Notes under the pieces: generated by a model
What the model saw: the letters and a program-made list of their open reading frames with translations, nothing else
What the model was told of the DNA's origin: nothing
Databases searched by the model: none
In this document: piece by piece, positions 8,979-18,145 of the stretch
Layout: every line of letters starts with the position of its first letter
How positions within the stretch are numbered: the first letter of the stretch is position 1
Program-made: the position numbers and the translations under genes
From: JBHJGP01 sp050331695
GTDB taxonomy: Bacteria; Pseudomonadota; Alphaproteobacteria; Geminicoccales; Geminicoccaceae
Direction of reading: 5' to 3'
Length of the DNA: 64,000 nt
Assembly: GCA_050331695.1 (NCBI GenBank)
Contig: JBHJGP010000024.1
Location: 47,480 to 111,479, forward strand

Positions 8979-9629
8979 ATGACCAGCGTGGAATGGCGGA
9001 CCGAGGCGGGCCTGTTGGATTACCCAGACGCGGTGGCCCGAATGGAGGAGAGGGTCGCGGCCATTCAAAGCGGCACGGCCCGTGAGATGGTCTGGCTGGT
9101 AGAACACCCGCCGCTCTATACCGCCGGCACCAGCGCAAGGCTCGAAGACCTGCTCGATCGTGACCGATTTCCGATCTACGCGACCGGTCGCGGCGGTCAG
9201 TACACCTATCACGGCCCGGGCCAGCGGGTGGGATACGTCATGCTCGATCTCAAGCGTCGGGGAGCCGATCTCCGCCGCTATGTGCGGGATCTGGAGCAAT
9301 GGATCATCGATGTTCTGGCGTCATTCGGCGTCAAGGGGGAGCGCCGCCAAGGCCGGGTCGGCATCTGGCTGGTGCTGGCCGATGGCAGCGAGGCCAAGAT
9401 TGCCGCGATAGGCGTCCGCGTCCGGCGCTGGGTCACCTATCACGGTGTCGCGATCAATGTCGAACCGGATCTCTCCCATTTCGGCGGCATCGTCCCCTGC
9501 GGCATAAGGGACCATGGCGTCACGTCGCTGAAAGCGCTGGGTATCAGCGTGTCGATGGCGGCTGTCGACCAGTGCATGAAAGCCGCGTTTGAGCAGGTGT
9601 TTGCGGAGCCGATGGTCACATCGGCCTAG
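8979..9629 (+). CDS. lipB: Octanoyl-[acyl-carrier-protein]:protein N-octanoyltransferase
   Basis: LipB moves an octanoyl group from ACP to lipoyl domains, the first committed step of lipoate synthesis. The 216 residues match the family. The signature RGGQYTYHGPGQRVGYVMLDL lies at 71-91. The catalytic lysine is K140 (SEAKIAAIGVRV), and the acyl-thioester cysteine is C174 (GIVPCGIRDHGVTSL). The ATG at 8979 is about 80 bp downstream of the start of the divergent tRNA-Leu. It stands alone, with no lipA in the window. Confidence 0.96.
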   Translation: MTSVEWRTEAGLLDYPDAVARMEERVAAIQSGTAREMVWLVEHPPLYTAGTSARLEDLLDRDRFPIYATGRGGQYTYHGPGQRVGYVMLDLKRRGADLRRYVRDLEQWIIDVLASFGVKGERRQGRVGIWLVLADGSEAKIAAIGVRVRRWVTYHGVAINVEPDLSHFGGIVPCGIRDHGVTSLKALGISVSMAAVDQCMKAAFEQVFAEPMVTSA

Positions 9630-9672
9630 GCGGTCGGCTGTGAGCGCATTAGGTTTGTTGTAATCGCCAGGT

Positions 9673-10281
9673 TTGAGGAGGAAACCGATCTCAGGTGTAA
9701 GTGCTGGCTGGAAAGCCAAGATGATCGGTGGCGCCGTTCTGGCCGCGGTCACGACCATCGACATCGGTCCGGCCCTGGCCGGTTGCAGCGACGTGCCGGC
9801 GCCGGAGGTGAACTGGCGACGCTGTCAGCTCGACGGCGACAGTTTTCCCGGGATCGATGTAAGCCGTGGCATGCTGCGTGACGCGTCGTTCAAACGCAGC
9901 GATCTCACCGGCGCGATCCTCGATGGTATCGAGGCCCAGCGGGCAAAATTCGTCTCGGCAGTCGCCAACGAAGCCAGTTTCGAAGACGCCAATCTGGTCA
10001 TGGCGGATTTTACCAGCGCGGAGCTCAACGGCGCGTCATTCCGAGGCGCCAATCTGTTGCGCGCGCGGTTTTTCCGGGCCGATCTGCGCAACGCTGATCT
10101 GACCGGGGCGCAATTACGCGAAACCGACTTCCTCAAGGCCCAGTTGGAAGGCGCCCGTTGGATCGACGGTAAGACCATCTGCGCTGAGGGCTCGGTGGGC
10201 CGATGCCTTCCGGAGGCCCAAACCAAGGACAAGGCCGCGGCGCTCCCCGTTCTCGAAACCGGCGCTTTATCTGGGCCTTAA
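9673..10281 (+). CDS. Exported pentapeptide-repeat protein
   Basis: The protein has an N-terminal hydrophobic export segment (MIGGAVLAAVTTIDIGPALA) followed by about 20 tandem A(D/N)LxG-type pentapeptides (for example SDLTGAILDG, ANLVMADFTSAELNGASFRG, ADLRNADLTGAQLRETDF). Such repeats build a right-handed quadrilateral beta-helix. The C-terminal CAEGSVGRCLPE holds two cysteines. The start is uncertain. The TTG at 9673 adds basic residues (RRK) in front of the export segment, but the GAGGAGG beside it lies inside the frame. The ATG at 9721 is the alternative. The cellular role is unknown. Confidence 0.75.
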   Translation: MRRKPISGVSAGWKAKMIGGAVLAAVTTIDIGPALAGCSDVPAPEVNWRRCQLDGDSFPGIDVSRGMLRDASFKRSDLTGAILDGIEAQRAKFVSAVANEASFEDANLVMADFTSAELNGASFRGANLLRARFFRADLRNADLTGAQLRETDFLKAQLEGARWIDGKTICAEGSVGRCLPEAQTKDKAAALPVLETGALSGP

Positions 10282-10304
10282 GGACAAGGACCGCTCCAGC
10301 TGCC

Positions 10305-11108
10305 TTAGATCTCGGCCTGGGGAAACCCGCCAATGATGTGCTGCTCGAAATCGACGATCGAACCGGTCATGAGACCGGAATCGTCCGACGCCAGGAAAGC
10401 GATGGCCCGACCGACATCCAGCGGTCGGAGCAAGCGGCCGAAGGGCTGTTGGGCGTCCACCTCATCGAGCCAGTTTTCCGGCCGATCGTGGAAGCGGGTC
10501 TGAATGACGTGCTCATTGGGCGTGGCCGTCCAGCCCATATTGAGCCCGTTGACCCGCACCCGGTCCTTGGCGACCGCGTTGGCGACATTTTTGGTTAGGA
10601 CCGAAAGCGCGCCTTTGGCGCTGCAATAGGCGGCGATGAAAGGTGGCCCGCCATGGGCCACGATGGACTGAACGTTGACGATGGTGCCGCCACCGGCCCT
10701 GCGCAGATGGGGAAGGATCCGCTGGATCAGGAAGAACGGTGCCCGAGCATTGACGTGAAACTGCATGTCCCAGAGTTCGGAACTGGTATCGTCGATGGTG
10801 CCGCGCTCGGTGAAGCCGGCGGCGTTGACCAGACCGTTCAATTGACCGAACGTTTCCGCGGCCAGGTCAATGACCCGAAAACAGGCGTCAACATGCTGAA
10901 GATCGGCGCTGATCGCCACCGTCTCGCAGCCCTTGTCCTTCAGCTTCGCCGCCATGGAGTCGAGTTTGTCCTGGTCGCGGCCGCAGATCGCGATGCCGGC
11001 GGCGCCCCGCTCGGCCATCAGCTCGGCAGCCGCGCCGCCGATGCCCTGGCTGCCGCCGGTGACGACGAAATATTGCCCCTCAAACGACCAGGCTGGTTTT
11101 TCACCCAC
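10305..11108 (-). CDS. Short-chain dehydrogenase/reductase (SDR family)
   Basis: This is a classical SDR of 267 residues. The cofactor motif TGGSQGIG is at 17-24 and NAAG near 95-98. The catalytic set is N120, S148, Y161 and K165 (YCSAKGAL). The substrate is not evident. The family oxidises or reduces hydroxyl/keto groups with NAD(P). It is last of a minus-strand run that starts with the TerB-like gene, 83 bp after the end of the GGDEF-EAL gene. Confidence 0.9.
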   Translation of the reverse strand: MGEKPAWSFEGQYFVVTGGSQGIGGAAAELMAERGAAGIAICGRDQDKLDSMAAKLKDKGCETVAISADLQHVDACFRVIDLAAETFGQLNGLVNAAGFTERGTIDDTSSELWDMQFHVNARAPFFLIQRILPHLRRAGGGTIVNVQSIVAHGGPPFIAAYCSAKGALSVLTKNVANAVAKDRVRVNGLNMGWTATPNEHVIQTRFHDRPENWLDEVDAQQPFGRLLRPLDVGRAIAFLASDDSGLMTGSIVDFEQHIIGGFPQAEI

Positions 11109-11191
11109 AGCTCTTATGCCTCCCCAGATCCGTGCTTGTCGGTCTCATCTGAGCCGAAGGAAGGTTCGAGGACAATGCTGGCAAGCAAAAA

Positions 11192-11347
11192 TCAGTCGGC
11201 GAGCGTCAGCTTGCGGCCTTCCTGAAGCAGAGACAGAAGTTCATCGGACGGTAGCGGGCGGCTGAACAGATAGCCCTGCATCTCGTGGCAACCGAAGGTC
11301 TTCAGAAGCGCCAACTGCTCCTGGGTCTCCACGCCTTCCGCCCCGCC
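11192..11347 (-). pseudogene. C-terminal remnant of the EAL domain beyond a premature stop
   Basis: These 51 codons continue in the same frame after the TAG at 11348-11350 and end at a TGA (11192-11194). They encode AEGVETQEQLALLKTFGCHE then MQGYLFSRPLPSDEL, the standard end of an EAL domain including the catalytic glutamate of the EGVET motif. There is no start codon or ribosome site for separate translation. The stretch is the severed end of the gene upstream, cut by one codon (AAG-type lysine expected, TAG found). Confidence 0.8.
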
Positions 11348-14300
11348 CTACAGGTTCAGCATCTCGCCGAGAGCCACGACTGCCTGGGCGATCGCCGCGT
11401 CGTTCGGATCGGTCGTGATGTCTTGGACGAAGCCCTTGTCGATCTTGAGACAGCGGATCGGAAAGCGCTTCAGATAGGCGAGCGACGAGTAGCCGGTACC
11501 GAAATCGTCGACCGCCAGCTGAACGCCGAGCTCGTCGATCTTCTTCAGCCGCTGGATCGAACCGGAGACGTCCTCCATCAACGCGCTTTCGGTGATTTCC
11601 AGCTCGAGCATCGCCGCCGGCATCTGAGTGTCCTTCAGCACCCGATCGACGACCTCGACCAGATTACGCTGGCGGAATTGCCGGCTCGACAGATTGACCG
11701 CCAAACGGATCTGACCGAAGCCCGCCTCGTGCCAGGTGCGAACCCGCCGGCAAGCCTCGTGCAGCACCCACTGGCCGACCGGCATGATCAAGCCGGTTTC
11801 TTCCGCCAGCGGAATGAATTCGGCCGGTGGGATCCGTCCCAGTTCAGGGTGGAACCACCGGACCAGGGCTTCGACGCCGGTGATCTCGCCGGTCTGCATA
11901 CTCAATTGCGGTTGGAAGTAGACGACCAGCTCGTTGCGCTCGAGCGCCTTCCGCAACTGGGTTTCAAGGACCAGCCGCTCGAACGCCCGGGCGTTCATGT
12001 CGTTGGTGTAGAACTGGTAGGTGTTGCGGCCCTGCTCCTTGGCCCGCGCCAACGCCGTGTCGGCATTGCGCAACAGCGCCTCGCGGTCGTCGCCGTCGTG
12101 GGGGTAGAGGGCGATGCCGATGCTGGCGCTGACATTGACCTCCTGGCCGTTGACGTCGACCAGGGGCTTCAGCGCATCCAACACCTTCTGGCCGACCCGG
12201 GCGGCGCCCTCCGCCCCTTGTGTCCCGGGCAGCAAGAGCAGGAACTCGTCGCCGCCGAGCCTGGCGACCGTGTCGCTTTTACGCAGCGCGGTCGTCAGCC
12301 GTTCGGCCACGCGCTTCAGAATCTGATCGCCCTGGGCGTGACCGAGGGATTCGTTGATCAACTTGAATCGGTCCAGGTCCAGGAGCATCACCGCGAACTG
12401 CTGCGGGTTGCGCTTGGCCCGTTCCACCGCCTGATCGAGGCGGTCGTTGAACAGAAGCTTGTTGGGAAGGCCGGTCAGCGGATCATTATAGTGAAGACGG
12501 CGGATCGTCTCTTCGGTCTGCTTTCTCGAGGTGATGTCCCGCAGCGTCAGGATGTAGGTGGTGCCGCCGTGGATCTGCACCTCGCGGACCGAGAGCTCCA
12601 AGGGAAAGAGCTCTCCGCTGGCGCGGCGCCCCATGAAATCGGTGGTGGTCTCCTCGGCGCCGGCCGCCAAGTCGCGGAGGCTGCGCAGCACGTCAATCAC
12701 CTCGTCGCCATTGCCGGCGAGCAGCGTATCGATCGGCCGGGCGATGATCTCGTCGTCCGGGTAACCGAACAGAAGTTCGGCCGAGCGGGAAAAACTCTCG
12801 ATGACGCCTTTGACGTCGATGGTGACGATGCCGTCAGCCACATGGTCCATGATCGCCGCGAGCCTGACCTGATCCAGGCTCTGCTCGTGGGCCACCGGCT
12901 GAGGAACCTGCTCGCCGCGGACGATCAGACGTTGGCGATCACCCTCGTCCTGGATTGCGATCCGCCAGAGAAGGAGCGATTCCGGCCCCGGCTCCGGCAT
13001 GATGTGTAGCCAGAGCCTGACCGAGCCGATCCCGTCGCTGAGGTCCTTGTATGCTCGGGCCAGCGCCTCCTGGTCACCATCGCCGACCACGAGTTCCTTG
13101 AAGGGGCGATGGAGCCACCCTTCGGCGGTGTCGGCCATGTCCTTGGGCGCCGCCAGGATCCGCCGGATATGTCCGTCCTGGTCGAGGATCAACGACCAGT
13201 CGTCGCTGATCGTTTGCGGCCGGCCGGAGAGGGCTTCGAAATGGGCCGGTGCTTCGTGCAGGCCGAGGGACGGCCCCTCGATATCGGGCAACTGCATCGG
13301 CTTCAGGCTTATCAGAAGGTCATCACTGGCCGCGGCCAGGGTCACCGAAACCGGCGACGGATCGCTTGGATCGGCGAGGGTAAGCATGAAGTCGACGGGC
13401 GGGTCCTGCTCGTTTTGTTCCAGGAGTGCCGTGTCCAGGCGGGAGCGATCGCGCTGATGAACCGCGCTCAAGACCGACGTACCGGCCACCCAGGGCTCGC
13501 CCGGGTTGATCGAGCCCTGGACCAGCACTTGGGCTACGGTGCCGTCGCGCCGCACCCGAAGCACCGTGTCGCCCGCAAGACGCGCAAGCGCGTCCATATC
13601 ATGCGGCACGCTGCCGTTGGGAGCGATGGAAGGAGCGGTCTCCTGCCGGCTCGCCTCGCGCAACAGACCGCAAATGCCGATGATCTGGCCGTCATCATCC
13701 CGATCCGGCAGGGCGTGGTCGATCAGCCGCCGGCGCTCGCCGGTGCGGCTCCGGATCTCATACTCGATCTGCTGGTTGGCGCCGGCGAGCACCGCCAGGT
13801 TGCGGCGCTTGACCAGGTCGAGATCGCCGGGCTCGATCAGGGAGAACCAGCCGCCGCTCTGATCCAACTTGTCAGCGTCATAGCCGGTCAGCCGCTCGAA
13901 GGCGGCGCCGCCGTGGACCAGGCGCAAACGGCAATCGGCATCCAGTTCAAGGCGATAGATACCATCCTCGATGAGCGCTTCGAGACTGGTGATCGGCGAC
14001 CAGCGCGTTGGTTTGGGGTCCGTAAGGTCGCCGGCTGCGGCGTCCGCCGCGACGCTTTTTTCCGGGATCGCCATCAACTTGCCATTGGCTTTGGCCGGCG
14101 GCGCTGCCGCGGTATCGGCAATCGACGGCGAAGGATCGGTCAATGGCGCCAGAAGGAGCTGGTAAAGGCCTGATTTTTGATCCGGTTGGCCGATCACCTG
14201 CACCAGGCGCTCGGGATCCTTGAGCGTCAGCTCGGTTCGGCAGGTGCGGCGCTCACGGATGGCGTCAATCAGCGTGCCGAACCGTTCAAAGCTGGTGGTC

Positions 14301-14554
14301 CGCCTGGTCAGATCGAGGAGGTTGACGCCGCCATCCTCTTTCAATTCCAGGTCGAGAACGTCTCCGGCTCTGTCATTGGCCCGCCTGATGTCGAGGTCCG
14401 TCGGTTCCAGATCGAGCACCGCCACGCCGAACTCGGCCAGCAGGTCCACGAGGCTGCCCTCGTCGATGTCCGGCGCTAGAGATTTGTCCATGGGCTGTAT
14501 GAAGCCTCGATTGGTTCGCCCGCTTTCGATGGTCATCCGGGAGGGGGTTCGCAA
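11348..14554 (-). CDS. PAS-GGDEF-EAL cyclic di-GMP protein, truncated in the EAL domain
   Basis: This is a large cytoplasmic signalling protein with several PAS-like sensor regions (the clearest at about 585-700, AAIMDHVADGIVTIDVKG), a diguanylate cyclase domain with intact GGDEF at 767-771 and an inhibitory RxxD site (RKSD) just before it, and an EAL phosphodiesterase domain with EALVRW (E895), N954, ELEITE and DDFGTGYSS. Codon 1069 is TAG. The product thus lacks the last 51 residues, including the EGVET glutamate, so phosphodiesterase activity should be lost if the stop is real. The residues after the stop (Gly-Gly) also differ from the usual Val-Val/Ile, suggesting a local error cluster. 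Start ATGs at 14536 and 14491 are alternatives. Confidence 0.9.
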   Translation of the reverse strand: MRTPSRMTIESGRTNRGFIQPMDKSLAPDIDEGSLVDLLAEFGVAVLDLEPTDLDIRRANDRAGDVLDLELKEDGGVNLLDLTRRTTSFERFGTLIDAIRERRTCRTELTLKDPERLVQVIGQPDQKSGLYQLLLAPLTDPSPSIADTAAAPPAKANGKLMAIPEKSVAADAAAGDLTDPKPTRWSPITSLEALIEDGIYRLELDADCRLRLVHGGAAFERLTGYDADKLDQSGGWFSLIEPGDLDLVKRRNLAVLAGANQQIEYEIRSRTGERRRLIDHALPDRDDDGQIIGICGLLREASRQETAPSIAPNGSVPHDMDALARLAGDTVLRVRRDGTVAQVLVQGSINPGEPWVAGTSVLSAVHQRDRSRLDTALLEQNEQDPPVDFMLTLADPSDPSPVSVTLAAASDDLLISLKPMQLPDIEGPSLGLHEAPAHFEALSGRPQTISDDWSLILDQDGHIRRILAAPKDMADTAEGWLHRPFKELVVGDGDQEALARAYKDLSDGIGSVRLWLHIMPEPGPESLLLWRIAIQDEGDRQRLIVRGEQVPQPVAHEQSLDQVRLAAIMDHVADGIVTIDVKGVIESFSRSAELLFGYPDDEIIARPIDTLLAGNGDEVIDVLRSLRDLAAGAEETTTDFMGRRASGELFPLELSVREVQIHGGTTYILTLRDITSRKQTEETIRRLHYNDPLTGLPNKLLFNDRLDQAVERAKRNPQQFAVMLLDLDRFKLINESLGHAQGDQILKRVAERLTTALRKSDTVARLGGDEFLLLLPGTQGAEGAARVGQKVLDALKPLVDVNGQEVNVSASIGIALYPHDGDDREALLRNADTALARAKEQGRNTYQFYTNDMNARAFERLVLETQLRKALERNELVVYFQPQLSMQTGEITGVEALVRWFHPELGRIPPAEFIPLAEETGLIMPVGQWVLHEACRRVRTWHEAGFGQIRLAVNLSSRQFRQRNLVEVVDRVLKDTQMPAAMLELEITESALMEDVSGSIQRLKKIDELGVQLAVDDFGTGYSSLAYLKRFPIRCLKIDKGFVQDITTDPNDAAIAQAVVALGEMLNL

Positions 14555-14641
14555 ACCAGCGCAAAGGTCGTGATCACGGCTTCGCGCAGACGGTTTATAT
14601 CGTGATTATCCTCTGGGATGATCAATCAAAAAGCAAACAAA

Positions 14642-16144
14642 TCAAGAACCCTCGGGACTTGCAATTCCATTTCTGGGCGTGAGCAGCCGCTCCGCGACAT
14701 CGCCGATCCGCTCACTCAAACCTTCGGCCGTCAGCGCGCCGCCGGCCTCGAGCGCCGCCTGGCTGTGGATCCAGATGGCGGCGCCAGCGGCCTCGAATGC
14801 TGGCATGCCCTGGGCCAGAAAACCAGTAATCAAGCCGGCTAGACAGTCGCCCGAACCGGCCGTTGCCAGCTTCGGTGAGGAAACCGTCTGGACCGCGGCG
14901 CGGCCGTCAGGTGCGGCGACCACCGTGTCGGCACCCTTGATCAGACAAACCGCGCCGGAACGCCGGGCGGCATCCCGCACCCGCGTCACTTTATTCTCGT
15001 TCAAAGAGAACAGGCGACTGGCTTCGCCGGCATGAGGTGTCAGGACACAAGTATCGTCGAGCAGGGCGAACAGGTCTTCAGGGCCGTCCGCAAAGCTGGT
15101 CAGCGCATCGGCGTCGAAAACGCTGGGCCGACCGCTTCGGCGGATGGCGGCGGCCGCGGCGCGGCTGACTTCGCCGATGCCGGCGGCGGGGCCGAACAAA
15201 ACCGCGCTCAGGCGATTGTCCTCGAGGATCGAGCTCAAGCCATCGGCGTCCGTGAAGCCGGCCACCATGACGCTCGTTAAATGGGAGGCGTAGATGTCGA
15301 GCGCGCCTGTCGGACAAGCGACGCTCACGAGTCCGGTGCCCGCGCGCAGCGCCGTCGTCGCCGCCAGCCGGGCGGCGCCGCTTCGGTGCCGAGAGCCGCC
15401 GACGATCAGCGCGTGGCCACGGGCATATTTGTGTTGCTCCGGTCGTCGGACGTTGGGCGCGTGCCGGAACAAGGCGGGGTGGAGCTGCCAGAGGGCGCTC
15501 GTCTCGGCGGCGATGGCGTCCGCCTCAAGTCCAATATCGGCGAGCTTGAGCTCCCCCCTGTACGCACGCCCGGGATAGAGGAAATGACCAGGCTTGGCGC
15601 AGCCGAATGTCACCGTATGGGTCGCCTGAAACGCTGGCCCCAGCACCTCGCCGGTCTCACCGGAAACACCAGAAGGCAGATCGATGGCAATTGTTGCCGC
15701 ACAGGTCTCCACCACTCGCTCGACCGCTTCAGCGGCGGTGCCGTCGAGGGGTCGGGTAAGACCTGCCCCGAAAAGACCATCGACGACTGCTCCGCACCGC
15801 TCGGGCTCGGCGTCTGCCAGGCTGCCGGTCGTCCCGTTCCACCTCTCAAAAGCTGTGCGGGCATCGCCTTTGAGCTTTTCCGCCTCGCCCAGAAGTGACA
15901 GGCGGATATCAAAACCGTCGGCGGCCAGTATCCGCGCCGCCACGAACCCGTCGCCGCCATTGTTGCCGGGGCCGCAGAGAACGGCGACGGGACCGCCGTC
16001 CCACTGGTCACGGACCACCTGAGCGACCGCCAGCCCGGCGCGTTCCATGAGCACCATGCCCGGAGTGCCGGCCTCGATCGTCCGACGATCGATCCGGCCC
16101 ATTTCCGCGGGCGTGGCCAGTCTCAGGCCGCCGGACGGGGTCAC
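14642..16144 (-). CDS. nnr: Bifunctional NAD(P)HX epimerase/dehydratase (YjeF family)
   Basis: This enzyme repairs hydrated NAD(P)H. The N-terminal half epimerises NAD(P)HX, and the C-terminal ribokinase-like half dehydrates S-NAD(P)HX with ADP or ATP. The 500 residues show the YjeF_N motifs GTPGMVLMERAG and VLCGPGNNGGDGFVAAR, then the carbohydrate-kinase-like motifs GSRHRSGAARLAATTALRAG, LTPHAGEASRL and the anion-hole ATAGSGDCLAGLITGFLAQG. It ends 12 bp downstream of the TerB-like gene, so the two are probably cotranscribed. Confidence 0.94.
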   Translation of the reverse strand: MTPSGGLRLATPAEMGRIDRRTIEAGTPGMVLMERAGLAVAQVVRDQWDGGPVAVLCGPGNNGGDGFVAARILAADGFDIRLSLLGEAEKLKGDARTAFERWNGTTGSLADAEPERCGAVVDGLFGAGLTRPLDGTAAEAVERVVETCAATIAIDLPSGVSGETGEVLGPAFQATHTVTFGCAKPGHFLYPGRAYRGELKLADIGLEADAIAAETSALWQLHPALFRHAPNVRRPEQHKYARGHALIVGGSRHRSGAARLAATTALRAGTGLVSVACPTGALDIYASHLTSVMVAGFTDADGLSSILEDNRLSAVLFGPAAGIGEVSRAAAAAIRRSGRPSVFDADALTSFADGPEDLFALLDDTCVLTPHAGEASRLFSLNENKVTRVRDAARRSGAVCLIKGADTVVAAPDGRAAVQTVSSPKLATAGSGDCLAGLITGFLAQGMPAFEAAGAAIWIHSQAALEAGGALTAEGLSERIGDVAERLLTPRNGIASPEGS

Positions 16145-16156
16145 GGCGGCGCCACC

Positions 16157-16567
16157 TCAAAGCCTTGCGAAGCGGGCGCCGGCGGCCTTCTCGATCGCCG
16201 CTGCGGTCAGCCGTTCGACACCGATCTGATGGCGCAGCATTTCAAGCAGCCTTAATTCTTCTTGGGTGACCTTATTGTCGGCCGCGGCCACGTCGCAGGC
16301 CAAGGCATAGGCCGTGTCACGCAGTTTCGGCGGCAGCCCGTCGCGGATCTGTTCGAGCGCTTGATCCAGACCGTCCTCCCGACGCAGCAGTTCGGCGCAG
16401 TCACTTCCCAGCGGGATCAGCCGCTCAGGGTCGAAGCCTTGGAACACCGGCAGGTGACGGACCAACCGGCCGATAGCATCGAGCTCTTTGTCCGAGATTT
16501 CGCCCTCTGCGGCCGACACGATCATCATCGTGTAGACAAGGGCTGCATGGGGATCGATGGTCGACAT
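16157..16567 (-). CDS. TerB-like (tellurite resistance B fold) protein
   Basis: A 136-residue all-helical protein. The MIVSAAEGEISDKELDAIGR and AYALACDVAAADNKVTQEEL stretches are the two acidic metal-binding repeats of the TerB/DjlA N-terminal fold. The function of single TerB-like proteins is not established. The name does not imply tellurite resistance. The ATG at 16567 is chosen because the protein starts directly with the conserved helix. The longer frame upstream would run into the psuG promoter region. Confidence 0.82.
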   Translation of the reverse strand: MSTIDPHAALVYTMMIVSAAEGEISDKELDAIGRLVRHLPVFQGFDPERLIPLGSDCAELLRREDGLDQALEQIRDGLPPKLRDTAYALACDVAAADNKVTQEELRLLEMLRHQIGVERLTAAAIEKAAGARFARL

Positions 16568-16650
16568 CTGAATAAACCTGCTTGAAAGAGATGACAGTGG
16601 GTCGGCGCCTGTCTGATCGGCTGCCACGGATGTAACGTAGAGAGAGCACT

Positions 16651-17550
16651 GTGCTGGCGCTAGATTTGTCACACGAGGTGCGGGCGGCGCTTCGCGACGG
16701 CCGGCCTGTTGTGGCGCTCGAGACGACGATCCTGGCCCACGGTTTGCCCCGGCCTGACAATCTGGAGGTCGGCCTGGCCTTGGAGGCAACCGTCCGCGAT
16801 GCCGGTGCGGTCCCGGCGACCATCGCCATCCTGGAGGGCCGTGTCACCGTCGGTCTTGAGCAGGACCAGCTGGCGGCGATCGCCGAGAGGTCGGATGTGG
16901 AGAAATGCTCTAGCCGAGACCTGGCCAGGGCTATAGCCGAGGGCAAGTTCGGCGCCACCACCGTCGCCAGCACCATAGCCCTGGCCGCCCGGGCCGGCAT
17001 CAGCGTGATGGCGACCGGTGGCATCGGCGGCGTTCATCGTGGTGGCGAGGTGACCGGCGATGTTTCCGCCGATCTGCCGGAATTGGCCAGGACCCGAACG
17101 GTCGTGGTCTCCGCCGGCGCCAAGATCATTCTCGATCTCCCAAGAACCCTGGAAATGCTCGAAACCCTGGGCGTGCCGGTGCTGGGCTTCGAAACCGATC
17201 ACTTCCCGGCCTTTTATGCCGCCGATAGCGGTCTCAGCGTGCCGAGGATCGATCAGCTCGACCGTCTGGCCGCCGTCTGTCGGGCGCATTTGGACTTCGG
17301 TTCCGGAGGTGCCCTGGTGGTGCAACCGCCGCCATCCGCCCATGCGCTGAGCCGCGACCAGGCCGAGGCGCTGGTTGATCAGGCGCTCGCGGCCGCTGAG
17401 GACGCCGGGATCCAGGGGGCGGACGCAACACCGTTCTTGTTGCAGCATATGGCATCGGCGAGCGATGGCGCGACGGTGATTCTCAACCGGGAACTGGTGC
17501 TCGCCAACGCCAACTTGGCGGCGAGGTTGGCTGTCGCCATGAACGCATAA
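16651..17550 (+). CDS. psuG: Pseudouridine-5'-phosphate glycosidase
   Basis: PsuG cleaves the C-C bond of pseudouridine 5'-phosphate to uracil and ribose 5-phosphate. The 299 residues match the IndA/PsuG family. The signatures are ALETTILAHGLP near 25-36, GATTVASTIALAARAGI, MATGGIGGVHRG, SADLPELA and the lysine-containing VVSAGAKIILDLPRTLE. The start is GTG. No pseudouridine kinase (psuK) is visible nearby, so the pathway partner must be elsewhere or absent. It is divergent from the TerB-like gene, with 83 bp between. Confidence 0.95.
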   Translation: MLALDLSHEVRAALRDGRPVVALETTILAHGLPRPDNLEVGLALEATVRDAGAVPATIAILEGRVTVGLEQDQLAAIAERSDVEKCSSRDLARAIAEGKFGATTVASTIALAARAGISVMATGGIGGVHRGGEVTGDVSADLPELARTRTVVVSAGAKIILDLPRTLEMLETLGVPVLGFETDHFPAFYAADSGLSVPRIDQLDRLAAVCRAHLDFGSGGALVVQPPPSAHALSRDQAEALVDQALAAAEDAGIQGADATPFLLQHMASASDGATVILNRELVLANANLAARLAVAMNA

Positions 17551-17565
17551 ATCTCTCATAAATAG

Positions 17566-17581
17566 AAAAATCTTGATTTTT
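17566..17581 (+). terminator. Short AT hairpin after psuG
   Basis: AAAAATC (17566-17572) and GATTTTT (17575-17581) form a perfect 7-bp inverted repeat with a 2-base centre, 15 bases after the psuG stop. It could end psuG transcription. The stem is AT-only and the loop is tight, so stability is low. Confidence 0.3.
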
Positions 17582-17632
17582 ATCGCGCAAAAAGTGTTTT
17601 TCGGTTCGATCGGAAGCGGGAGCCAGGATCCG

Positions 17633-17959
17633 ATGAGCCAGACACCCATCGTCGATGAGAACCACCTCGCCAGTTTTACCGGCGGTGATCCCAAAGCGGA
17701 ACAGGAGCTTTGGGATCTCTATCTTTTGACCGCCGACAGCTATCTCGAGAGCCTGAGGCAGGCGAGCACAGAACCTGAACCTTGGCAGCGCGCCGCCCAC
17801 AGTCTCAAGGGAGCATCGGCCAATATGGGGGCTCAGGACATGGCTCGGCTTGCGGCAGAAGCCGAGCGTGAGGTGCCGAACGATGAGCGGGTGGCAGTCC
17901 TGAAAGGGGGACTGGAAAGGCTCCGAAGGGTCATCGATGAGCGCCAGCAGGCAAGCTGA
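17633..17959 (+). CDS. Histidine phosphotransfer (HPt) domain protein
   Basis: This is a stand-alone 108-residue HPt domain. The phosphorylatable histidine is H56 in AAHSLKGASANMG, the consensus site. HPt proteins carry phosphate between hybrid histidine kinases and response regulators. The ATG at 17633 is chosen over an upstream in-frame TTG because it gives the standard domain length. No kinase or regulator is adjacent, so its partners are not visible here. Confidence 0.88.
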   Translation: MSQTPIVDENHLASFTGGDPKAEQELWDLYLLTADSYLESLRQASTEPEPWQRAAHSLKGASANMGAQDMARLAAEAEREVPNDERVAVLKGGLERLRRVIDERQQAS

Positions 17960-18145
17960 AGGTTGCCGGTAACCACCGTACGCGACCCTCGCAAGACGCG
18001 GAACAAGCGTGTCACTTATCGCGCTAAGGGCAAGAAAACACTTGCTTTCCGCGGGACGTTCGCCTGATATCCCGGCGGCGCCGGCGAGGTTGATCGGTCG
18101 GCAGGAATCGCGCGAAAAAATGGATCGGTGAGTGGGATTGTTGAG

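Noticed and set aside
11285..13009. 574-codon plus-strand frame opposite the GGDEF-EAL gene
   Set aside because: An antisense shadow of a gene with clear domains.
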